Origin: Spirochaetaceae bacterium
Lineage (GTDB): Bacteria; Spirochaetota; Spirochaetia; Treponematales; Breznakiellaceae
Assembly (NCBI GenBank): GCA_031255655.1
Contig: JAIRSB010000016.1
Coordinates: forward strand, 1-10,875
Reading direction: 5' to 3'
DNA length: 10,875 nucleotides
The notes under the pieces were generated by a model. The model made no database searches. It had not been told where the DNA came from and worked only from the letters and a program-made list of their open reading frames with translations. The number at the start of each line of letters is the position of its first letter. Position 1 is the stretch's first letter. A program made the position numbers and the translations under genes. Of this stretch, positions 1 through 5,789 are shown piece after piece.

Positions 1-615
1 CTCCGCGAAGGACTTCGTTATATAAAAAAACACGGATATGTATTGCGAATGGTTGTTCTTACGGCGGTATTTCTCTTTTTTTTCGCCCCTGCCGCGCTGT
101 TGACGCCCTTACAGGTAACTAGGAATTTCGGGAACGATGTTTGGCGTCTTTCCGCAATAGAAATTACCTTTTCAGTTGGAATGATGTTAGGCGGTATTCT
201 GATAGGAACATGGGGCGGTTTCAAAAACCGTATATATACCATGTCGCTTTCCTGCGCATTATGCGGTGTATTATCGATAGGGCTGGGTCTTGCTCCTTAC
301 TTTTGGCTGTACCTTGCGATTATGGCGGCAATGGGCTTGTCGTTTCCGCTTTGGAATACGCCGTTTATGGTTTTATTACAAACGACGGTAGAAACGGCGT
401 TTATGGGAAGGGTTCTTTCGGTTTTTAGTATGGTATCCAGTACAATGATGCCTTTGGGTATGGTTGTTTTCGGCCCAATTGCGGATACTGTTTCAATAAA
501 CGTTCTTTTTGTTGGAACTGGCGTCATAGTAACGCTGCTGGCTATTCCGTTAATAGTCAGTAAAACATTGCGTAACGCGGGAGAGGGGCGCGTATACATT
601 GACGGAACGGACTGA
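1..615 (+). CDS. MFS efflux transporter, C-terminal half (partial)
   Basis: The reading frame is open from base 1 and stops at TGA 613-615, so only the last 204 codons are present and the true start lies upstream of the window. Six hydrophobic segments are visible (beginning MVVLTAVFLFFFAPAALL and ending VGTGVIVTLLAIPLIV), which matches TM7-12 of a 12-helix major facilitator protein. The phrase LTPLQVTRNFG, the segment IEITFSVGMMLGG and the loop GTWGGFKNR are typical of the DHA3 branch that includes Mef-type macrolide exporters and EntS-like siderophore exporters. The protein would sit in the inner membrane and export a small molecule by proton antiport; the substrate cannot be told from this half. 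The tail after the last helix is short and charged. It points away from the following VWA gene (tail to tail). The family call is fairly sure; a drug-resistance role is inference. Confidence 0.88.
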   Translation, partial: LREGLRYIKKHGYVLRMVVLTAVFLFFFAPAALLTPLQVTRNFGNDVWRLSAIEITFSVGMMLGGILIGTWGGFKNRIYTMSLSCALCGVLSIGLGLAPYFWLYLAIMAAMGLSFPLWNTPFMVLLQTTVETAFMGRVLSVFSMVSSTMMPLGMVVFGPIADTVSINVLFVGTGVIVTLLAIPLIVSKTLRNAGEGRVYIDGTD

Positions 616-981
616 AGTCATGCCTTCACACATGGCGCGGCCACGCGTGGCGGCGGTGAATGGCGGACGCCCTTGTAGGCATTTTTTTGTGCGGGCCGCA
701 ATGACGGGCGGGTGCGGGGCGGTTTTGCGGGGAAAAGGCAAAGCGTCGTGGCTGGCAAGGCTTGTACTAACTTTCGGTCTTCGGCATATCTTGCCGGAAA
801 ATGAGAGTATCGGAACGCTGCTCTTGCATAAAAAGCAAAACAATGAAAACGGCTTGGCAATAAATTTTACCGGAAACGGCTTGTTTTTCTCATTGAAATT
901 ATAAAAGCGAATAGCCTCATATTCGCGAAATTAAAACTACAGAGGCGCGGCGTTTGAAAGCACGTTGGGCGGATGCCATAC
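616..981. other. Gene-free interval between MFS and VWA genes
   Basis: I see no convincing gene here. A 101-codon frame runs through 599-904 on the plus strand, but it overlaps the MFS end, lacks a ribosome site and has no recognisable protein character. The interval holds a 12-bp perfect palindrome (GCCACGCGTGGC, 640-651), a T7 run at 682-688 after a very weak GCC/GGC stem that might end MFS transcription, a CGGCA/TGCCG stem at 782-796, and near-identical phrases AAAACGGCTTG and GAAACGGCTTG about 27 bp apart (near 846 and 873). The 616-760 part looks more GC-rich than the 780-930 part. Confidence 0.6.
900..926 (-). terminator. Probable intrinsic terminator of the VWA gene
   Basis: Read on the minus strand this is a perfect 7-bp stem, GCGAATA / TATTCGC with a 6-nt loop (907-926), followed directly by TTTTATAATTT. 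It lies about 55 bp beyond the VWA stop codon in the direction of transcription, the right place and polarity for a rho-independent terminator. The stem is short, so efficiency is uncertain. Confidence 0.5.
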
Positions 982-1017
982 TCACCCCGCACGCAGGGCG
1001 TGCGGGGTGAGTATGGC
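975..1017. repeat. Perfect 20-bp palindrome, 3-nt loop, overlapping the VWA stop
   Basis: Arms 975-994 and 998-1017 are exact reverse complements; the loop is AGG (995-997). Each arm contains ATACTCACCCCGCACGC or its complement. The last 11 codons and stop (TGA, 982-984 on the minus strand) of the VWA gene are written entirely inside it. There is no T-run on either side, so it does not look like a standard terminator; it may be an inserted palindromic element or a very stable 3' mRNA hairpin. Confidence 0.93.
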
Positions 1018-2424
1018 GGCGTCGAAAACGGCGCTAAATTCCCTAAGCGTTACTTCCGGCCTGCGGTAGTCTGCGTTTGAGCCTATAGAAGCGAACCAGT
1101 TCTGGAAATTTACGCGCCCCGCGCCGGAGGCTTGTTTTTCAATGACATAAGCTACGGCGGTTTTCCGCGCTTTTATGCTTTTAGCGGCGCGTATCCAATC
1201 GCCCAAGTCATCCTGAAAATCGCTTACGATAAAGAAGGCTGAGTTTTCGGTCAGATATTTTTTGCAGTACTCAATGCCCCGCGCCATGAGCGTCCCCCCT
1301 CCTGCCGCGAAGTTATCAGACTCGTTTAGCAGGGTGTCGGAGCAAAGGCTGTCCGACCAGCAGACAAGGCGGCTTTTTTCCTTGTTAAAAAAGCCTTCCG
1401 CTTTGATGATGGAGTGGACAACGCGCTTTAGTATGGACGACGGCACGCTGCCGGACACGTCCAGCAGCACACAAAGCGTGGCAGGCGTTTTGTCGACAAC
1501 GCGAAAGCGGCGCGGAATGATGATGTCAGTGTTGTATTTGCCGCGGTTGCTGTTGTAGAGCATATCGGTGTAGAGGCGGCGTTTTTTGTATATCACACCG
1601 CGCTCGCGTAGTATTCGCGTAAACTCCTCAAAGCTCTCACATTCGCTTACAGAATGCGTGGCCGCCGCACCTGTGATATGCGTTGTTCTACCGCGCTTTA
1701 TCGCGGTGTCGCTGTCGTTTTCGTCTACTATTGTGTCGCGTGCTTCATGGCCTTCTTTAACATGTTTTTCGGCGAGTATTTCTTTATTGTATGCGCTAAT
1801 GTCTCCGGTTTTTATTTTATTTCCTTCGCCGCCGCTTATCATATCAAGTGATTCACGCATATTTTTGCATAAGAAAATCATGTAAGTCATCCAGTCTAGT
1901 CCCGCAGGCCAGTTTTCAGCGGGGTAGGCAAGATATTCTTGTTTTCGCGCGCTGGCGACTGTGTTTTTTTCCAGCAGAGCGCGGACATCGCGCCAGTTAT
2001 CTTTGAATAATTTGCTGTTCACTTCCATAGCTTGCGCCGCGCCAGCAAAGCGTTCATAAATATATGTTGAATACATCCCTATACACCGGTTTATGTTTTT
2101 GTCTTCCGGCAGTCTTAAAAAAATTGCGGACATATTCTTGCGAAAGAATTCGTCGAACTGTTTTTTTTGCGCCTGCGATCGCGTGTAGTGGTTGTATAGT
2201 ATGCGGGCTTTTTCACGCAAATCGCAGACGCGCCGCGTCCGCGCGTCTATATTTTTTTTTATGTAAACGCAATACTCGCCGGGCGCGGCGCGGTACGAAA
2301 ACGACAAAAGCGCATCCTCCGCGTTATCATCATTTATATACGTCACGGATACTTTAAGCCGCTTAAACAGCGTGTCCATATCATCCACGTCATCAGCGTA
2401 ATCCGTGTAATTCACGGATTTCAA
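982..2424 (-). CDS. VWA-domain protein with degenerate DUF2201-type N-terminal half
   Basis: The 480-codon frame carries a von Willebrand factor A domain in its last third with a complete MIDAS metal site: D322-x-S324-x-S326 (in LLDVSGSV), T378 (GGGTLM) and D402 (IVSDFQDD). VWA domains of this kind bind partner proteins through Mg2+. The middle part, with AMEVNSKL and YPAENWPAGLDWMTYMIFL, resembles the DUF2201 N-terminal 'putative metallopeptidase' domain, but where the family has an HExxH-like helix this protein reads LREKARILYNHYTR (about residues 69-82), so zinc chemistry is probably lost. Such proteins normally pair with a MoxR-type AAA ATPase; none is in the window. The TTG start at 2424 has no Shine-Dalgarno, and codons 1-16 lie in repeat DNA (see 2383-2474). 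ATG at 2379 (residue 16) is an alternative start. The last 11 residues come from the palindrome at 975-1017. VWA is sure, DUF2201 likely, cellular role unknown. Confidence 0.82.
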   Translation of the reverse strand: MKSVNYTDYADDVDDMDTLFKRLKVSVTYINDDNAEDALLSFSYRAAPGEYCVYIKKNIDARTRRVCDLREKARILYNHYTRSQAQKKQFDEFFRKNMSAIFLRLPEDKNINRCIGMYSTYIYERFAGAAQAMEVNSKLFKDNWRDVRALLEKNTVASARKQEYLAYPAENWPAGLDWMTYMIFLCKNMRESLDMISGGEGNKIKTGDISAYNKEILAEKHVKEGHEARDTIVDENDSDTAIKRGRTTHITGAAATHSVSECESFEEFTRILRERGVIYKKRRLYTDMLYNSNRGKYNTDIIIPRRFRVVDKTPATLCVLLDVSGSVPSSILKRVVHSIIKAEGFFNKEKSRLVCWSDSLCSDTLLNESDNFAAGGGTLMARGIEYCKKYLTENSAFFIVSDFQDDLGDWIRAAKSIKARKTAVAYVIEKQASGAGRVNFQNWFASIGSNADYRRPEVTLREFSAVFDAAILTPHALRAG

Positions 2425-2474
2425 GAGTTGTCCGTGTAACGTGGATTAAGGGGATTTTAGATCTGTGCCATCCG
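2383..2474 (-). repeat. Dispersed intergenic repeat (CACGGAT-type), running into the VWA start
   Basis: On the minus strand this begins CGGATGGCACAGAT, matching 10552-10566 apart from one missing G, and continues as a set of imperfect units (CACGTTACACGGA, AATCCGTG, CACGGATT, GACGTGGAT). It contains nested inverted repeats: AATCCGTG/CACGGATT at 2400-2407 and 2413-2420, and ATCCACGT/ACGTGGAT at 2383-2390 and 2439-2446. CACGGAT-rich repeats of this style are familiar in intergenic DNA of various environmental bacteria. Here it overlaps the first codons of the predicted VWA reading frame. Confidence 0.6.
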
Positions 2475-2485
2475 GTTTTTAAAAT

Positions 2486-2552
2486 GGCTGTCCACATATT
2501 ATGCTTATTACATATAACTTGTTCGACAGCCCGACCGAGCTATCGAACAAGT
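2486..2552. repeat. Overlapping hairpins in the segment that interrupts the repeat
   Basis: ACTTGTTCGA (2517-2526) and TCGAACAAGT (2543-2552) form a perfect 10-bp stem, extended inward by AGC/GCT after a mismatch. A second pairing, GGCTGTC (2486-2492) with GACAGCC (2525-2531), shares bases 2525-2526 with the first and so competes with it. No T-run follows on either strand. Confidence 0.65.
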
Positions 2553-2556
2553 CTAA

Positions 2557-2570
2557 TGTTATCTGCGGTT
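2557..2570 (-). repeat. Detached first half of the dispersed repeat
   Basis: On the minus strand this reads AACCGCAGATAACA, identical in 13 of 14 positions to 10539-10552 (AACCGCAGATGACA). The second half of the 10539-10566 unit resumes at minus-strand 2474 (CGGATGGCACAGA), 82 bp away, so this copy appears to be split. Confidence 0.6.
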
Positions 2571-2592
2571 TTCAGAAGGCAATGCGGCGGAG

Positions 2593-2622
2593 TTACCGAA
2601 CGGGACTAATAATTTGTATAAT
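2593..2622 (+). promoter_or_regulatory. Candidate promoter for the membrane-protein gene
   Basis: TATAAT at 2617-2622 is a consensus -10 box in an A/T-rich stretch. The best -35 candidate, TTACCG at 2593-2598, is poor but correctly spaced (18 bp). It would give a leader of roughly 175 nt before the preferred start at 2804. Confidence 0.4.
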
Positions 2623-2683
2623 TATATTATGAGTTTCAAAACTTTTGTTTTGGAAAGACGCATTGAAATCCACTGTTTCATAA

Positions 2684-2708
2684 CGTTAAAAGATCGAAAA
2701 CTTTAACG
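2684..2708. promoter_or_regulatory. Inverted repeat just before a strong ribosome site; possible operator or mRNA hairpin
   Basis: CGTTAAA (2684-2690) and TTTAACG (2702-2708) are perfect reverse complements separated by 11 bases, ending two bases before GGAGG (2710-2714). The position suits a repressor site or a hairpin that controls access to the ribosome site. No specific regulator is recognised. Confidence 0.35.
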
Positions 2709-2717
2709 CGGAGGTAA

Positions 2718-2744
2718 ATGAAATTTGTCACTGCTTTTAGGTGA
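2718..2744 (+). CDS. Possible 8-residue leader peptide (MKFVTAFR)
   Basis: GGAGG at 2710-2714 is the best plus-strand Shine-Dalgarno in this interval. The ATG it serves (2718, spacing only 3 nt) opens an 8-codon frame ending at TGA 2742-2744. That stop overlaps a GTG (2741-2743) which opens the long frame of the downstream membrane protein, giving a GTGA junction of the kind used in translational coupling. It could be a leader that feeds ribosomes into the downstream gene, or chance; nothing in the peptide suggests attenuation by a repeated amino acid. Confidence 0.25.
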   Translation: MKFVTAFR

Positions 2745-2790
2745 CGCTCGCGCGTAAATATGGAAATAGCGGATTTAAGCTTATTTTTAT

Positions 2791-2806
2791 GGAAGGTTTA
2801 TTTTTG
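2791..2806 (+). promoter_or_regulatory. Ribosome site favouring the TTG start at 2804
   Basis: GGAAGG (2791-2796), a 7-base TTTATTT spacer, then TTG. Neither GTG 2741 nor ATG 2789 has a comparable site at normal distance, so this is the best independent-initiation start. Confidence 0.4.
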
Positions 2807-3607
2807 AACAAAAACGGAAAACATAATTTTAAGCGGAAGCATAAAAACAGCCTCCGCCGTTTGGTAACGTACATCGCCCTTTGGTCGTTGATAGTTTCGG
2901 CGCTTTACGCAGCCGCAGGGCTTGTTTTAACGGCTGTACACAAAACACCGTCCATCATGTTTTTCAGAGATGGAGTCGATTACGGATTAACGCTGTTGCA
3001 ATGCGCGCTGGGACTCGTAATTCTGTTCCTGCCCGGGCTGCTGGAAAGACGTTGCAAAGTCGTAATTGAAAGCTTTGTGTACATTTTTTTTGTAGTGTTT
3101 TTATACGCGGCCATAATTTTGGGCGAAGTACACGATTTTTATTACCGCGTTCCGCACTGGGACACATTGCTGCACACTTGTAGCGGGATTATGCTAGGCG
3201 CGCTGGGCGTTTCGATGATAGATACCCTGAACAACAACAAGAAAGTCCGGCTTAATTTGAGCGAAGGCTTCGCCGCACTGTTCGCGTTTTTTTTCGCGGT
3301 AACACTCGGCGTTATATGGGAAATATACGAATTCATGATAGATAAGTTTTTAGGCTTCAATATGCAGAGATACAAGTTAAGAGACGGTGTTCCGCTTCTT
3401 GGACAGCTTGCTCTGTACGACACGATGAAAGATTTGATAGTTGACGTATTGGGGGCTTTGGCAATTTGCATAGTCGGCTACGCCATGTTAAAACAGAAAA
3501 ACAGGCGTGTGATGAAACTCCTACAATCGTCTGCGCCGCCGGCATTGCCCAGAAAAAGTGAAAAGAGCCGTACAGCTGCTAAAAGCGGCGCGTCCCGCGG
3601 AGGCTGA
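2804..3607 (+). CDS. Six-helix integral membrane protein, YjdF/DUF2238-like
   Basis: After a basic, cytoplasmic-looking N-terminus (NKNGKHNFKRKHKN) come six hydrophobic segments: LVTYIALWSLIVSALYAAAG, YGLTLLQCALGLVILFLPG, FVYIFFVVFLYAAIILG, a segment around LLHTCSGIMLGALGVSMI, FAALFAFFFAVTLGVIWEIY, and LIVDVLGALAICIVGYAML. The motifs HWDTLLH, WEIYEF and YDTMKDLIVDVLGAL resemble conserved His/Asp/Glu positions of the YjdF (DUF2238) membrane family, whose function is not established. I chose TTG at 2804 because GGAAGG sits seven bases before it (2791-2796). The same frame also opens at ATG 2789 and GTG 2741; the latter overlaps the stop of a short leader. The C-terminus is basic and Ser/Ala-rich. 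It runs convergently into recG with 7 bp between stop codons and no visible terminator. Membrane protein is sure; the family is moderately sure. Confidence 0.75.
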   Translation: MNKNGKHNFKRKHKNSLRRLVTYIALWSLIVSALYAAAGLVLTAVHKTPSIMFFRDGVDYGLTLLQCALGLVILFLPGLLERRCKVVIESFVYIFFVVFLYAAIILGEVHDFYYRVPHWDTLLHTCSGIMLGALGVSMIDTLNNNKKVRLNLSEGFAALFAFFFAVTLGVIWEIYEFMIDKFLGFNMQRYKLRDGVPLLGQLALYDTMKDLIVDVLGALAICIVGYAMLKQKNRRVMKLLQSSAPPALPRKSEKSRTAAKSGASRGG

Positions 3608-3614
3608 CAGGGTG

Positions 3615-5780
3615 CTATAAACCGGCGTCCGGGAAAGGCGGGGCGCGGTGCAGTACGGAGGCTATGACCGCGTTTTCTGGACGGCTTAGGGGCGGATCGG
3701 CTTCTAAAATCGCGAAGGCTTCGGCGCGGGCACGGGCAAGGCAGTCCGCGTCCCGCACCGGGTCGGCGATGCCTAGCTTTAGGTAGCCGGACTGCTCTGT
3801 TCCGGCTATCTGTCCCGGGCCGCGCAGTTTGAGGTCTTCTTCGGCTATCACAAAGCCGTCGTTGTTTTCGAGCATCACTTTGAGACGCTGTTTGCCGTCC
3901 TCCGTCAGCTCATCGGAATAAACCAGAAAGCAGAAAGACTGTGCCTCTCCGCGCCCTACGCGCCCCCGCAACTGATGCAACGCAGAAAGTCCGAAGCGTT
4001 CCGCGTGTTCAACCACCATGCAGCTGGCGTTCGGTACATCCACACCGACTTCCACAACGCTGGTGGCCACGAGTATCTTTGTTTTGCCGGAGCGGAACGA
4101 TTCCATTATTTGGCTTTTTCCGTCCTCCGTGATTTTTGAATGAATAAGCGCAAGCGGCACACCCGGAAACACTTCCTTCGCTAGTCTTTCCGCCATCGAT
4201 TCGGCGTCTTTTAGAGAGCGCGATATTAGTTCGCCGCCGCTTTCCACCGCCTCTATCAGCGGGTAGACGAAGTAAGCCTGCCTCCCTTGTGCGAGTTCGC
4301 GCCGCACGAAGTCGTACACTTTCTTTTCGTTCGATTGCCTAGCCAGATGAGTTTCTACTGGTTTGCGGCCAGGCGGCAGAGTGGAGATGACGGAAACGTC
4401 CATGTCGCCGAAAACGGTTAACGCCAGCGTGCGGGGGATGGGTGTTGCGCTCATCATCAGAAGGTCGCAGCGTTCGCCTTTGGCCAGAATTGCCTGCCGC
4501 TGTGTAACGCCGAAGCGGTGCTGCTCGTCGATGACGACAAGGGAGAGCTTTTTGTACTGCACGTTCTTTGAAAACAATGCGTGTGTGCCGAGCGCAAGGT
4601 CAACGCCGCCTTCGGCAAGCGATTTTAGCAGTTGTTTGCGTCCGGCGTTCTTGACGTTTCCGGTAAGAAAGGCGACTCGGACGCCCAGCGGTTCCAGCAG
4701 GCGCGCCGCGTTTTCGGCGTGCTGGCGCGCTAAAAGTTCGGTGGGTGCCATGATGACGGCTTGTGCTCCGGCTTCTATTGCCTTGAGCGCGGCCATGAAC
4801 GACACAAGCGTTTTGCCGGAGCCTACATCTCCCTGCAAAAGCCGTGCCATCGGGTAAGGGCTGTCCATGTCGCGGTTTATGTCCGCGAGAGCTTCCCGCT
4901 GACCGGAGGTCAGCGGGAAGGGCAGGCGTTCGACAAAGCGGCGTTGCAGCGGACTAAGGCTTCCGCTATTCGCCATGTCTTTCCCGCCGTCCGCCACCGC
5001 GCCCTTCGCTTTCGCCGCGCTTTTTCTCTCAAGGGCGCGTTTCCCAACGATGATTTCCAGATAGAAAAGCTCTTCGTAAATGCAGGTTTTTTGGGCTAGT
5101 TCCAGCTGCTCGATGTTCTTTGGAAAGTGCAGGGCGCTGAGGGCGTCCGCTTTTGAAAGAAAGCCTTCGCGTTCCATGATGGCGGCGGGCAATTCGTTTT
5201 CAAGCGGTGCGGCGTACTGTCTGAGCGCGGCTTGAATGACGGAGCGCATGTAATTTTGAGTTAGTCCGGCACAGAGCGGATACAGCGGCAGTATGCGGAA
5301 AAATTCTTTCCCGGAATTATCCGACGTCAATTCCGGCGGCATCAACGGCATTGCCGTTGGTGCCGCCGGAATTGATGCCATTGGCTCAAACTCGAACGCA
5401 CTTGACTGTAGCTCTCCGTACCTGTACGAAAAGCTGCCGTACAAATAATACCGGCATCCCGGTAAAAGCTGTTTTTCCAGAAAAGGGCGGTTAAAGCAGA
5501 CAAGAACCGCGTTTGTCTCACCATCGCTGATGTGCACCTTGAGGGTTTTTACCCTTCCAAGCTGCGGCCATTCGGTATGAGTTACCGTTACCGGAACGCA
5601 GACTTTTCCTTTTTCAAAACAGCGCAGCGGGACAACGCGGCTGCGATCTTCCCAGTCCCTTGGATAGCGGCATAATAGCTGCGCTATGCTGTATATCCCC
5701 GCGTTGGCAAAGTATTTTACTTTGGCAGGGCCTATACCTTTTATATTGGTAATTGGCGCCGCTAACTCCCGCAAAAACAA
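3615..5780 (-). CDS. recG: ATP-dependent DNA helicase RecG
   Basis: RecG remodels stalled replication forks and branch-migrates Holliday junctions. The 721-residue protein has the full layout: an N-terminal helix-hairpin-helix-like entry (ITNIKGIGPAKVKYF), the OB-fold wedge domain (about residues 45-130), then two helicase domains. Visible SF2 motifs are Walker A GDVGSGKT (residues 317-324), DEQH (418-421), MSATPIPRTL, SVVEVGVDVPNAS and QLRGRVGRG (603-611). It is slightly longer than the usual ~690; much of the excess is a Pro/Ala/Met-rich linker (about 131-160) between wedge and helicase, encoded largely by a palindrome (5327-5375). The start is TTG at 5780, with AGGGG six bases upstream inside the end of yggT, so the two genes are probably co-transcribed and translationally linked. 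The stop is TAG at 3615-3617. Identity is certain. Confidence 0.97.
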   Translation of the reverse strand: MFLRELAAPITNIKGIGPAKVKYFANAGIYSIAQLLCRYPRDWEDRSRVVPLRCFEKGKVCVPVTVTHTEWPQLGRVKTLKVHISDGETNAVLVCFNRPFLEKQLLPGCRYYLYGSFSYRYGELQSSAFEFEPMASIPAAPTAMPLMPPELTSDNSGKEFFRILPLYPLCAGLTQNYMRSVIQAALRQYAAPLENELPAAIMEREGFLSKADALSALHFPKNIEQLELAQKTCIYEELFYLEIIVGKRALERKSAAKAKGAVADGGKDMANSGSLSPLQRRFVERLPFPLTSGQREALADINRDMDSPYPMARLLQGDVGSGKTLVSFMAALKAIEAGAQAVIMAPTELLARQHAENAARLLEPLGVRVAFLTGNVKNAGRKQLLKSLAEGGVDLALGTHALFSKNVQYKKLSLVVIDEQHRFGVTQRQAILAKGERCDLLMMSATPIPRTLALTVFGDMDVSVISTLPPGRKPVETHLARQSNEKKVYDFVRRELAQGRQAYFVYPLIEAVESGGELISRSLKDAESMAERLAKEVFPGVPLALIHSKITEDGKSQIMESFRSGKTKILVATSVVEVGVDVPNASCMVVEHAERFGLSALHQLRGRVGRGEAQSFCFLVYSDELTEDGKQRLKVMLENNDGFVIAEEDLKLRGPGQIAGTEQSGYLKLGIADPVRDADCLARARAEAFAILEADPPLSRPENAVIASVLHRAPPFPDAGL
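4892..4920. repeat. Perfect 13-bp palindrome, 3-nt loop, inside recG
   Basis: CTTCCCGCTGACC (4892-4904) and GGTCAGCGGGAAG (4908-4920) are exact reverse complements around GGA. It encodes RecG residues about 287-297 in FPLTSGQREAL, the conserved Q-motif region, so it cannot be a simple insertion. Confidence 0.9.
5327..5375. repeat. Near-perfect 23-nt palindrome, 3-nt loop, inside recG
   Basis: Arms 5327-5349 and 5353-5375 match in 22 of 23 positions; the exception is a G.T-type pair, and the loop is ATT. The core is TCAATTCCGGCGGCA against TGCCGCCGGAATTGA. It encodes residues 136-151 (SIPAAPTAMPLMPPEL), a low-complexity linker between the wedge and helicase domains. A further CCGGAATT copy at 5311-5318 can pair with the left arm. 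Confidence 0.92.
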
Positions 5781-5789
5781 TTAAAACCC

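Larger units (their letters stand above)
2425..2803. other. Gene-free regulatory interval between the divergent VWA and membrane-protein genes
   Basis: This interval separates two divergently transcribed genes and so should hold both promoters. I see repeat fragments (2425-2474, 2557-2570), a hairpin-bearing segment (2475-2556), a plus-strand -10 candidate (2617-2622), an inverted repeat (2684-2708) and a short leader frame (2718-2744). A 25-codon ATG frame at 2629-2706 has no ribosome site and is not called. I found no convincing minus-strand promoter for the VWA gene. Confidence 0.55.

Noticed and set aside
599..904. 101-codon plus-strand frame after the MFS gene
   Set aside because: It starts inside the MFS end, has no ribosome site, crosses palindromic and T-run DNA, and shows no domain.
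1371..1395. 9-bp stem GGCTTTTTT/AAAAAAGCC with a 7-nt loop in the VWA gene
   Set aside because: Mostly homopolymer A/T encoding Phe/Lys codons; weak evidence for function compared with the GC-rich palindromes.
2517..2552. GTTCGA/TCGAAC inverted repeat considered as a LexA (SOS) box
   Set aside because: The Gram-positive SOS box is GAAC-4-GTTC pointing inward with a short gap; here the halves are in the opposite order and 16 bases apart.
2629..2706. 25-codon frame MSFKTFVLERRIEIHCF... just after the -10 candidate
   Set aside because: It has no ribosome site and ends inside an inverted repeat; too short to support.
4363..4857. 164-codon plus-strand frame opposite recG
   Set aside because: It is antisense to conserved helicase motifs, Ser/Arg-rich, with no ribosome site and no family resemblance.
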